The translations under genes were made by a program, and so were the position numbers. From the NCBI GenBank assembly GCA_016867095.1, contig VGKK01000042.1, forward strand, positions 1 to 8,524: a stretch of DNA of 8,524 nt. The letters are read 5' to 3'. Source of the DNA: Candidatus Omnitrophota bacterium. GTDB taxonomy: Bacteria > Omnitrophota > Gorgyraeia > Gygaellales > Profunditerraquicolaceae. Shown in pieces: positions 1 through 6,610 of this stretch. Within the stretch, counting starts at the first letter, position 1. Each line of letters starts with the position of its first letter. Under the pieces are notes generated by a model. That model was not told the DNA's origin and did no database searches. It saw nothing but the letters and a program-made list of their open reading frames with translations.

Positions 1-1
1 A

Positions 2-1060
2 AACACGAGTTTTGGATTCGCGGGTAAAAAGTTTAAAGTCCCTATTTTAGCCGCGGCTATGGATGGCGTGGTAGATGTCCGTTTTGCCGTAGAGATGTCG
101 GCGCTGGGCGGTATTGCCGTTTTGAACCTGGACGGCGTGCAGACCCGCTACGATAACCCGGATACGGTTTTAGAGAAAATCGCCAGAGCCACGCCGCAAA
201 AGGCCACGGAATTAATCCAGTTTGTCTATACCAAGCCCGTCAAAAAGAACTTAATTTCCAAAAGGATCCACGAGATAAAGCGCAAAAAAGCCGCGGCTGT
301 AGTCAGCTGCATACCCGCGCACGCGGAAGAATTTAGTAAAATTGCCGTAGATGCCGGGGCGGATATATTTGTGGTGCAGTCCACAGTTACCACCACCAAG
401 CACATCGCCAAGGAATACAAGACCCTGGATTTATTTAAATTCTGCAAAAACAGCAAGATCCCGGTAATCCTGGGTAATTGCGTTACTTATGAGACTACTT
501 TGGATCTGATGGAGACTGGCGCCGCCGGTTTATTAATCGGCGTAGGCCCGGGAGCCGCCTGCACAACCCGCGGCGTTTTGGGCATAGGGGTACCCCAGGT
601 AACGGCCACAGTGGATGCCGCGGCAGCGCGGGATTTTTATTATAAGCGCACCGGCAGGTATGTCGCGATTATTACTGACGGCGGGATGAACCGCGGCGGC
701 GATATCTGCAGGGCCTTTGCCTGCGGGGCGGACGCGGTCATGATCGGCTCGAGCTTTGCCCGGGCAAAAGAAGCCCCCGGCAGGGGGTTTCATTGGGGTA
801 TGGCTACTTCCCATGTCAATCTGCCGCGCGGGACGCGTATCTATGTGGGCACTACCGGCAGCCTGAAGGAAATCCTCTTTGGGCCGGCCAAGGTGGACGA
901 TGGTTCGCAAAACCTGATGGGCGCGTTAATGACTTCCATGGGCTCATTAGGCGTAAGCAGCATCAAGCAGATGCACGATGTAGAAATTATTATCGCTCCT
1001 TCTATACAAACCGAGGGCAAAATCTTCCAGGCCAGCCAAAAAGTAGGTATGGGCTCATGA
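2..1060 (+). CDS. guaB3: GuaB3-family IMP dehydrogenase-related protein (5' partial)
   Basis: The reading frame is open from base 2, so the start codon lies upstream of the window; 352 residues are visible and by comparison with the family I estimate about 40 are missing. The ATG at 59 is internal, in the conserved AAAMDGVVDVRFA segment, and should not be taken as the start. It is a TIM-barrel IMP dehydrogenase/GMP reductase family protein. The catalytic loop GPGAACTTRG is present, with the Cys codon at 560-562, followed by the phosphate-binding ADAVMIGSSFARA stretch and a C-terminal GRGFHWGMAT...PRGTR segment typical of GuaB3. No CBS (Bateman) domain pair interrupts the barrel, unlike canonical GuaB. 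Known for the family: IMPDHs oxidise IMP to XMP with NAD+; the exact role of GuaB3 is less settled than that of GuaB. Inference: placement directly before guaA, which uses XMP, supports an XMP-forming role. The repeat array begins 2 bases after the stop codon. Confidence 0.93.
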   Translation, partial: NTSFGFAGKKFKVPILAAAMDGVVDVRFAVEMSALGGIAVLNLDGVQTRYDNPDTVLEKIARATPQKATELIQFVYTKPVKKNLISKRIHEIKRKKAAAVVSCIPAHAEEFSKIAVDAGADIFVVQSTVTTTKHIAKEYKTLDLFKFCKNSKIPVILGNCVTYETTLDLMETGAAGLLIGVGPGAACTTRGVLGIGVPQVTATVDAAAARDFYYKRTGRYVAIITDGGMNRGGDICRAFACGADAVMIGSSFARAKEAPGRGFHWGMATSHVNLPRGTRIYVGTTGSLKEILFGPAKVDDGSQNLMGALMTSMGSLGVSSIKQMHDVEIIIAPSIQTEGKIFQASQKVGMGS

Positions 1061-1062
1061 AT

Positions 1063-1169
1063 ACACGGATTAACACGGATTTTTTTACACGGATTCTCAC
1101 GGATTTTGTCCGTGTCTATCCGTGTTTTTATCCGTGTACATCCGTGTCTTTATCCGCGTGTATCCGTGT
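1063..1169. repeat. Inward-facing ACACGGAT / ATCCGTGT repeat array
   Basis: It fills almost the whole guaB3-guaA spacer. Four copies of ACACGGAT (starting at 1063, 1073, 1087 and 1097, the last as TCACGGAT) are followed by six copies of the reverse complement ATCCGTGT (starting at 1108 as GTCCGTGT, then 1118, 1130, 1140, 1152 as ATCCGCGT, and 1162). Spacing is 10, 14, 10 on the left and 10, 12, 10, 12, 10 on the right, so the right arm is also a 22-base second-order repeat. The two arms meet head to head near 1105 and can form a long imperfect hairpin in DNA or RNA. The array ends 20 bases before the guaA start. No T-tract follows, so it does not look like an intrinsic terminator. Confidence 0.9.
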
Positions 1170-1189
1170 AATAGTTCAGCGAGAAAGAG

Positions 1190-2731
1190 ATGACTAAACA
1201 AACCATCTTAATATTGGATTTTGGCTCGCAATATACCCAATTAATCGCGCGCCGCGTGCGCGAAAATAAGGTATTTTGCCGGATTATTCCCTATAATACC
1301 CCGGCAAAAGAGATTGCCGCTATGGCGCCCAAGGGCCTGATACTTTCGGGCGGCCCGGCATCGGTAATTGAGAAAAAGAGTCCTTATCCGGATAAGCAAA
1401 TTTTTAAATTAGGCATCCCTATCCTGGGGATTTGCTACGGGATGCAGCTGATTACCGAGGTTTTGGGCGGCAAGGTCAGGCATACCGTCGGGCGCGAGTA
1501 CGGCAAGACGGAATTATTTATTGACGATAACCATAACCTCTTTAGCCACCTGCCAGGAAATTTAACCTGTTGGGCCAGCCACGGCGACTATTTAAAAAAA
1601 CTCCCTCCGGGTTTTACGATTATTGCCCATACCCAGAACGCCCCGTTTGCCGCGATTGCCAATGTCAGGAAAAAAATATACGGAGTGCAGTTCCATCCGG
1701 AAGTAACGCATACCGAGCAGGGCAGCAGGATTTTTAGCAACTTTTTGTTTAAAATCTGCGGTTGCCTGTCCCGCTGGACAATGCAGTCCTTTGTTAAGGA
1801 AACCATTGAGTCAATCAAGAAGACGGTAGGCCGCGATAAGGTGGTTTTAGGTTTAAGCGGCGGGGTGGATTCGGCAGTGGCAGCGCTCTTAATCAACAGA
1901 GCCATTGGCAGGGACCTGCGCTGTATCTTTATTAATAACGGCCTCCTGCGCAAGGGTGAGCCCGAACAGGTAAACAAGGTCTTCCGCGGTAATTTTCATC
2001 TCAACCTGGGTTATGTGGATGCCGCTAAGAGGTTCCTTGCCCGCTTAAAAGGCGTAACCGACCCCGAGCAAAAAAGAAAAATTATCGGCGAAGAATTTGT
2101 GAAGGTTTTTGAGGAACAGGCAAAAAAGATAAAGAAGGTAAAATTTTTAGGCCAGGGCACATTATACCCGGATGTAATTGAGTCTGCCTCTGCCACTGGC
2201 GCGCCTTCTAGCCGGATAAAGGCCCACCACAATGTAGGAGGCCTGCCCAGCTATATGAAATTAAAACTCATTGAGCCGTTGCGCGATTTATTTAAGGATG
2301 AGGTGCGCCAGATTGCCAGGGAACTGTGTTTGCCGGATGCGGTAATTTACCGCCAGCCTTTTCCCGGCCCGGGCCTGGCCATCAGGATTATCGGCGAAGT
2401 TACCCCTGCCCGCCTGAACATATTACGCGAAGTTGACCAGCGGGTCATTGAAGAAATCAGGAAGGCCAATCTTTATGAACAGGTCTGGCAGTCATTCGCC
2501 ATACTTTTGCCCATCAAAAGCGTAGGGGTAATGGGAGATGAGCGCACTTATGAGAATGTCGTGGCCCTGCGCTGCGTCACGAGTATGGACGGGATGACCG
2601 CGGACTGGGTTAAACTTCCACCCGAAGTCTTAGAAAGAATTTCCAGCCGGATTATTAACGAAGTCAAAGGCGTCAATCGCGTAGTCTACGATATTTCTTC
2701 CAAGCCTCCTGCAACAATTGAATGGGAATAA
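1190..2731 (+). CDS. guaA: GMP synthase (glutamine-hydrolysing)
   Basis: It converts XMP to GMP using ATP and ammonia from glutamine, the last step of de novo guanine nucleotide synthesis in the cytoplasm. At 513 residues it is full length for the family. The N-terminal class I glutamine amidotransferase has the nucleophile elbow GICYGMQ (Cys82) and the His169/Glu171 pair in QFHPEVTHTE. The ATP pyrophosphatase domain begins with the P-loop SGGVDS (223-228) and contains GQGTLYPDVIES (321-332). The C-terminal dimerisation and substrate-binding domain includes RQPFPGPGL (388-396) and ends in the typical PPATIEWE. The ATG at 1190 is the only possible start, because an in-frame stop lies at 1172-1174. 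The ribosome binding site is weak (GAGAAAGAG abuts the ATG). All catalytic residues look intact. It sits 129 bases after guaB3 on the same strand, consistent with a guaB3-guaA transcription unit. Confidence 0.98.
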   Translation: MTKQTILILDFGSQYTQLIARRVRENKVFCRIIPYNTPAKEIAAMAPKGLILSGGPASVIEKKSPYPDKQIFKLGIPILGICYGMQLITEVLGGKVRHTVGREYGKTELFIDDNHNLFSHLPGNLTCWASHGDYLKKLPPGFTIIAHTQNAPFAAIANVRKKIYGVQFHPEVTHTEQGSRIFSNFLFKICGCLSRWTMQSFVKETIESIKKTVGRDKVVLGLSGGVDSAVAALLINRAIGRDLRCIFINNGLLRKGEPEQVNKVFRGNFHLNLGYVDAAKRFLARLKGVTDPEQKRKIIGEEFVKVFEEQAKKIKKVKFLGQGTLYPDVIESASATGAPSSRIKAHHNVGGLPSYMKLKLIEPLRDLFKDEVRQIARELCLPDAVIYRQPFPGPGLAIRIIGEVTPARLNILREVDQRVIEEIRKANLYEQVWQSFAILLPIKSVGVMGDERTYENVVALRCVTSMDGMTADWVKLPPEVLERISSRIINEVKGVNRVVYDISSKPPATIEWE

Positions 2732-2745
2732 TTCCGTTATCCTGC

Positions 2746-2806
2746 TAACCCGTTTACCCGTTGCCTGTTAAACGGGCTAACGGGCTAACGGGCTAACGGG
2801 CTAACG
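2746..2806. repeat. AACGGGCT tandem octamer repeat with inverted partner
   Basis: It occupies most of the 80-base guaA-dnaE spacer. Four perfect tandem copies of AACGGGCT lie at 2771-2802, followed by a partial AACG (2803-2806). To the left, CCCGTTTACCCGTT (2749-2762) is the inverted counterpart and pairs with 2771-2784 at 12 of 14 positions around an 8-base loop, giving a GC-rich hairpin. The architecture matches the array before guaA: short units, head-to-head arms. No T-tract follows, and the array stops only 5 bases before the dnaE ATG, so it covers the position where a ribosome binding site would be expected. Confidence 0.9.
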
Positions 2807-2811
2807 ATATC

Positions 2812-5800
2812 ATGCCGCATTCTGATTTTGTCCACCTGCACCTGCACACCCAATACAGCCTCCTTGACGGCGCTTGCCGTATCCCCGAGATCCTGGCGCT
2901 CGCCAGCCAATACAAAATGCAGTCGCTGGCCATTACCGACCACGGCAATCTTTTTGGGGCAATTGATTTTTATTTAGAGGCGCAAAAGGCGGGGATAAAG
3001 CCCATTATCGGCTGCGAGGTTTATGTCGCGCCGGCCAGCCGCCTGGACAAGACCGCCGCAGGTATCGAAGAGGCTTCCTACCACTTTATCCTTTTGGCGC
3101 GCGATGAAACCGGATATCAGAACCTGATGAAACTGGTTTCCTGCGCCTACCTGGAGGGTTTTTATTACCGCCCGCGCATTGATAAGGAAATCCTTGCCCG
3201 GCACGCCAAGGGGCTCATCGGTTTATCCGCCTGCCTTAAGGGCGAGATCCCGGTATTATTACAGCAGAGAAGGTTTAATGACGCATTAAAGGCCGCGGAT
3301 GAATTCTTCAATATTTTAGGCAAGGATAACTTCTATTTAGAGATCCAGGAGAACGCTATCGCGGAGCAAAAAATAATTAATGAGGGCTTAAAGAAGATAT
3401 CCGCAGAGTTAAAGATTCCACTGGTGGCTACTAATGACGTGCATTACCCCACCAAAGACCGCGCCAGGAGCCACGAGGCGCTTTTATGCATTCAGACCCA
3501 GACTACGCTGGACGACCCCAATAGATTGCGTTTTCAGACCGATGAGTTTTATTTTAAATCTCCGCAGGAAATGAAGGAACTTTTTAAGGATACCCCCGAG
3601 GCGCTTAGCAATACCCTGGAGATTGCCGGCCGTTGCAATTTGGAGTTAGACTTTTCCTACATCCATTTACCTAAGTATGATCCGCCGGCCGATAAAACCA
3701 AGGAAGAATTTTTAAAGGAACTCTGCGTAAAAGGCCTAAGGGAGCGTTTTAAAGAAGCCACCGGCGATATTACCCGGCGCCTTGAGCATGAATTAAAAAT
3801 TATTAAGGATATGGGGTTTGTGAGTTATTTTCTCATTGTTTGGGATTTTATCCATTACGCCAAAGAAAAGGGCGTTCCGGTAGGGCCGGGCAGAGGCAGC
3901 GCAGCCGGAAGCCTGGTCAGTTACCTGCTGGGAATAACCGATATCAATCCTTTGAAATACGGGTTATTATTTGAAAGGTTTTTGAATCCCGAGCGGTTAG
4001 GGCTGCCGGACATAGATATAGATTTTTGTTACGAAAGAAGGCAGGAGGTTATTAATTATGTGACCGCAAAATACGGCCAGGAGAATGTCGCCCAGATTAT
4101 CACCTTCGGGACTATGCAGGCGCGCGCCGTAGTCAGGGACGTGGGCAGGGTAATGGGTATAAGTTACGCTGATGTGGACCGCCTGGCCAAGATGATTCCG
4201 CCTGATCCCAGTATCAACCTGAAAGACGCGCTGGAAAGCGAACCGGAATTAAAGAATCTTTACCGCAATGACCCGCAGATTACTAAATTAATTGATATTG
4301 CCCTGTCGCTGGAGGGCCTTAACCGCCACGCCTCTATTCACGCCGCCGGCGTAGTCATTGCCGATAAGCCCTTAAATAATTATATGCCCTTATTTAAAAC
4401 CGCGGATGACCAGATTACTACCGGCTACAGCATGGGCATCCTGGAAAAAATCGGCTTATTAAAAGTGGATTTTCTGGGGTTAAGGACCCTGACGGTAATT
4501 GACTGGACCTTAAAGATAATTAAAGAGACGCAAGGAAAAATCGTGGATATAGAGAATGCCCCCTTGAATGACCCCAATACTTATAAACTTTTGTGCAGCG
4601 CCCAGACTATGGGGGTGTTTCAGGTAGAAAGTTCTGGGATGCGCGATTTGCTCAGGAAATTAGAGCCCGAGCGTTTTGAAGATTTGATCGCGCTCCTGGC
4701 TTTATACCGGCCGGGGCCCATCGGCTCGGGGATGCTGGATGATTTTATCCAGCGCCGGCACAACCGCGTCCCGATACGATACGACCATAAAAAACTGGAG
4801 GCGGTATTAAAGGATACTTACGGCATTATGGTCTATCAGGAGCAGATTATGCAGATTGCCTCCGGCCTTGCCGGATTTAGCCTGGCCCAGGCAGACCTCT
4901 TGCGCCGGGCAATGAGCAAGAAAATCCCGGAGGTAATGGAGAAGCAGCGGAGAAATTTTGTCGTTGGCTGCGTTAAGGGCGGCATTAGCGAGACAGTGGC
5001 CAACAGGATTTTTGACCAGATTGATTATTTTTCCGGGTATGGCTTTAACCGCAGCCACAGCGCTGCCTACGCGCTTATTTCCTATCGCACCGCCTATCTT
5101 AAGGCCAATTTCCCGGTGGAGTTTATGAGCGCCCTGTTGACCTCGGAGCGTGATAATACCGATAAAATCGTAGAATATGTCAATGAGGCCGCGCGGATGG
5201 GCCTGAAGATTCTGCCGCCGGACATCAATGAAAGCGGCGCCTTATTTAAAGTCGTGGACAATAAGACCATCAGGTTCGGTTTATTGGCGGTAAAGAATGT
5301 AGGCCAGGGCGCAGTGGAGTCCATAACGGTAGCCCGCAGCGACGGCGGCCACTTCAAGTCCCTGGAAGATTTGTGCCAGCGCATTGACCTGCGGTTAGTC
5401 AACCGGAAAGTTTTAGAGAGCCTGATAAAATGCGGGGCGTTAGATACCTTTATGATGGGCCGGGCGCAGATGTTTGCCGGTTTAGATAAAATCCTGGAAT
5501 TTGCCTCCAAGATGCACCGGGACAAAGCCAAGGGGCAGATGTCTTTCTTTGACCAGGGCTTCCTGGAAAATGGTTTTAAGGCGACCGGCGCGAATAATCT
5601 GCCGCCGGTAAAGGAATGGCCTGATCCGCAGCTGCTTGCCTTTGAAAAGGATATGCTGGGTTTTTACGTCAGCGGCCATCCTTTGGCGCGTTACGCCTCG
5701 CAGCTAAAGCGCTTTACTGCTTTTTCCACTGCTAATCTATCTCAATGCGGCGACGGCGCGGAAATAAAGCTCATCGGTTTGATTGCCAAGATTAAGCAGA

Positions 5801-6252
5801 CATTGACCCGGCAAAAACAGGAGAAGATGGCGATTTTAAAATTAGAGGACCTGGAGGGGATGGTGGAGGTGCTGGTTTTTCCGGCGGCCTTTCAAAAGGT
5901 GGCGCGCTATATACAGCCTAACAGCGTGGCCTTGGTCAGGGGCAGGCTGAACCTGCGCGAAGACGCCCCTAAAATTATCGCCAACGATTTATTTCCCATG
6001 GATGAAGTTTATAAATTAGTCACCGCGATAAATATCAATCTTTCCGGCATCAGGGAGAATTTGTTTGAGAGCCTCAAGGAGTTACTCATTTCTTCGCGCG
6101 GCAGCGTGCCGATATACCTGCATTTGGATACGCCGGCTAAATCCAGGGTGCAGCTGGTGGTAGGCGAGGGTTTTTATGTGGCGCCATCCGAGAAATTAAT
6201 CCAGGAGATCGGCTCCTTATTGGGCGAAGAAAGGCTTTCCCTGGTAATATAG
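2812..6252 (+). CDS. dnaE: DNA polymerase III subunit alpha (DnaE)
   Basis: The replicative C-family DNA polymerase catalytic subunit, 1146 residues, a normal DnaE1 length. Domains in order: N-terminal PHP domain (about 5-215) with HLHLHTQYSLLDG, TDHGN, GCEVYV and NDVHYP; palm and fingers with VGPGRGSAAGS (357-367) and the catalytic aspartates in PDIDIDF (Asp400, Asp402) and LKVDFLGLRT (Asp553); YRPGPIGSG (632-640); the FNRSHSAAYA helix (745-754); a helix-hairpin-helix region near 790-820; a clamp-binding-type motif GQMSFFD (908-914); and an OB fold (about 984-1060). The short C-terminal tail resembles the tau-binding region position but I cannot verify that function. The PHP metal ligands appear complete (see findings). 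The start is the first ATG before the conserved PHP motif; no Shine-Dalgarno sequence is visible because the octamer array lies immediately upstream. No frameshift or missing core motif is seen. Confidence 0.98.
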   Translation: MPHSDFVHLHLHTQYSLLDGACRIPEILALASQYKMQSLAITDHGNLFGAIDFYLEAQKAGIKPIIGCEVYVAPASRLDKTAAGIEEASYHFILLARDETGYQNLMKLVSCAYLEGFYYRPRIDKEILARHAKGLIGLSACLKGEIPVLLQQRRFNDALKAADEFFNILGKDNFYLEIQENAIAEQKIINEGLKKISAELKIPLVATNDVHYPTKDRARSHEALLCIQTQTTLDDPNRLRFQTDEFYFKSPQEMKELFKDTPEALSNTLEIAGRCNLELDFSYIHLPKYDPPADKTKEEFLKELCVKGLRERFKEATGDITRRLEHELKIIKDMGFVSYFLIVWDFIHYAKEKGVPVGPGRGSAAGSLVSYLLGITDINPLKYGLLFERFLNPERLGLPDIDIDFCYERRQEVINYVTAKYGQENVAQIITFGTMQARAVVRDVGRVMGISYADVDRLAKMIPPDPSINLKDALESEPELKNLYRNDPQITKLIDIALSLEGLNRHASIHAAGVVIADKPLNNYMPLFKTADDQITTGYSMGILEKIGLLKVDFLGLRTLTVIDWTLKIIKETQGKIVDIENAPLNDPNTYKLLCSAQTMGVFQVESSGMRDLLRKLEPERFEDLIALLALYRPGPIGSGMLDDFIQRRHNRVPIRYDHKKLEAVLKDTYGIMVYQEQIMQIASGLAGFSLAQADLLRRAMSKKIPEVMEKQRRNFVVGCVKGGISETVANRIFDQIDYFSGYGFNRSHSAAYALISYRTAYLKANFPVEFMSALLTSERDNTDKIVEYVNEAARMGLKILPPDINESGALFKVVDNKTIRFGLLAVKNVGQGAVESITVARSDGGHFKSLEDLCQRIDLRLVNRKVLESLIKCGALDTFMMGRAQMFAGLDKILEFASKMHRDKAKGQMSFFDQGFLENGFKATGANNLPPVKEWPDPQLLAFEKDMLGFYVSGHPLARYASQLKRFTAFSTANLSQCGDGAEIKLIGLIAKIKQTLTRQKQEKMAILKLEDLEGMVEVLVFPAAFQKVARYIQPNSVALVRGRLNLREDAPKIIANDLFPMDEVYKLVTAININLSGIRENLFESLKELLISSRGSVPIYLHLDTPAKSRVQLVVGEGFYVAPSEKLIQEIGSLLGEERLSLVI

Positions 6253-6262
6253 ACTTGCCCAA

Positions 6263-6301
6263 GATCCTTCGTGCCTAATTAATAAAGGGCGCCTCAGGAT
6301 C
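6263..6301 (+). terminator. Weak hairpin behind dnaE, possible terminator
   Basis: GATCCT (6263-6268) pairs with AGGATC (6296-6301), and inside it GTGCC (6271-6275) pairs with GGCGC (6288-6292, one G-U), separated by a small internal loop and closed by an AT-rich 12-base loop. It begins 10 bases after the dnaE stop codon. It is followed by an A-rich rather than T-rich stretch, so an intrinsic terminator is not well supported; it may be an mRNA 3'-end structure or chance. Confidence 0.3.
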
Positions 6302-6341
6302 AAGAAAAATCTGCCCGAAGTTATAAGAACCCATATTTTTC

Positions 6342-6370
6342 TTGACTTTGTAACTTTTTGCTGTTATTAT
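6342..6370 (+). promoter_or_regulatory. Sigma70-type extended -10 promoter for HU (and hisS-aspS)
   Basis: TTGACT (6342-6347) matches the -35 consensus at five of six bases. A 17-base spacer, the ideal length, separates it from TATTAT (6365-6370), which matches the -10 consensus TATAAT at five of six. TG at 6362-6363 is correctly placed for an extended -10 element. An AT-rich stretch upstream (about 6319-6341) could act as an UP element. The predicted transcript start is about 6377, giving a leader of about 240 bases before the HU start codon. This is the only convincing promoter in the window. Confidence 0.75.
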
Positions 6371-6387
6371 AGTTAGCAAAGAGTAGG

Positions 6388-6417
6388 CACCCGGCCTTAT
6401 CGGATCGGCCGGTGTTT
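6388..6417. repeat. HU-leader hairpin repeat, copy 1
   Basis: CCGGCC (6391-6396) pairs with GGCCGG (6407-6412) around a 10-base loop; past a single unpaired C (6390), CA (6388-6389) pairs with TG (6413-6414). It is followed by TTCACTTTCTGT, shared with copy 3: the 17 bases at 6411-6427 and 6586-6602 are identical. In copy 1 the downstream small stem is decayed, since GTTTAA replaces GTGAAA. Confidence 0.85.
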
Positions 6418-6430
6418 CACTTTCTGTTTA

Positions 6431-6543
6431 ACACCCGGCCTTATTGTACCTTGGCATATTGTACCTTTGCCTATCGGAAGGCAAAGTATGCCTCTTGTGA
6501 GGCAATTGCCAAGTACGCCCTTACTGGGCGGATCGGCCGGTGT
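6431..6543. repeat. HU-leader hairpin repeat, copy 2, split by an insert
   Basis: The left 13 bases (6432-6444) are identical to 6388-6400 of copy 1, and the 17 bases at 6529-6545 are identical to 6401-6417, but the two halves, contiguous in copy 1, are separated here by 84 bases (6445-6528). The outer stem still pairs: CCGGCC (6435-6440) with GGCCGG (6535-6540), unpaired C at 6434, then ACA (6431-6433) with TGT (6541-6543). Confidence 0.85.
6445..6528. repeat. 84-base folded insert inside hairpin copy 2
   Basis: This segment is absent from copy 1. Its GTAC-C-TTGGCA (6446-6456) pairs with TGCCAAGTAC (6507-6516) with one unpaired C (6450). Inside this are hairpins CTTTGCCT/AGGCAAAG (loop-proximal part 6466-6472 with 6479-6485, an unpaired C, then extension to 6461 and 6489) and TGCCTC/GAGGCA (6489-6494 with 6499-6504; base 6489 can pair in only one of the two stems). 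A further stem CGCCC/GGGCG (6516-6520 with 6526-6530) spans the right border. A 15-base imperfect direct repeat beginning ATTGTACCTT occurs at 6443-6457 and 6458-6472. It encodes nothing recognisable. Confidence 0.7.
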
Positions 6544-6561
6544 TTCGCCTACTGCGAAGTT

Positions 6562-6590
6562 ACACCCGAGCCTATAGGATGGCTCGGTGT
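6562..6590. repeat. HU-leader hairpin repeat, copy 3 (covarying stem)
   Basis: CCGAGCC (6566-6572) pairs with GGCTCGG (6581-6587) around an 8-base loop; one unpaired C (6565) is followed by ACA (6562-6564) pairing with TGT (6588-6590). Compared with CCGGCC/GGCCGG in copies 1 and 2, both arms have changed together while the bulged C and the outer ACA/TGT pairs are kept. This copy lies closest to the HU ribosome binding site. Confidence 0.85.
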
Positions 6591-6610
6591 TTCACTTTCT
6601 GTGAAAGGAG
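6590..6610 (+). promoter_or_regulatory. Hairpin plus Shine-Dalgarno site of the HU gene
   Basis: TTTCAC (6590-6595) and GTGAAA (6601-6606) form a 6-bp stem with a 5-base loop. The Shine-Dalgarno core AGGAG (6606-6610) starts at the last base of this stem, 6 bases before the ATG at 6617. It is the strongest ribosome binding site in the window and fixes the HU start. Two alternative pairings could hide it: CTTTC (6595-6599) with GAAAG (6603-6607), and TGGCTC (6580-6585) with GAGCCA (6608-6613). Confidence 0.75.

Noticed and set aside
533..910. A 125-codon minus-strand frame inside guaB3
   Set aside because: It lies fully antisense to a well-conserved gene and shows no recognisable domain.
1063..1169. 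Repeat array as a CRISPR
   Set aside because: Units are 8 bases with 2-6 base gaps and change orientation midway; there are no 20-40 base repeats, no unique spacers and no cas genes.
1061..1189. A purine-responsive riboswitch upstream of guaA
   Set aside because: The spacer is fully accounted for by the short repeat; no guanine, PRPP or ppGpp riboswitch core is recognisable.
793..1197. A 134-codon + strand frame spanning the end of guaB3 and the repeat array
   Set aside because: It is out of frame with guaB3, and its C-terminal part is only the translated ATCCGTGT repeat.
6383..6414. Copy 1 as a classical REP element (GTAG foot at 6383-6386 followed by a bulged hairpin)
   Set aside because: The GTAG precedes only copy 1, not copies 2 and 3, and no REP-associated transposase is in the window; kept only as a search suggestion.
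6431..6543. Cloverleaf-like fold resembling a tRNA
   Set aside because: There is no T-loop GTTCRA consensus, no D-loop pattern and no credible anticodon arm; the fold is explained by nested hairpin repeats.
6388..6590. Bulged hairpins as integron attC sites
   Set aside because: The extrahelical base is reminiscent, but paired R and L boxes ending in GTTRRRY are not found, and there is no integrase or cassette structure.
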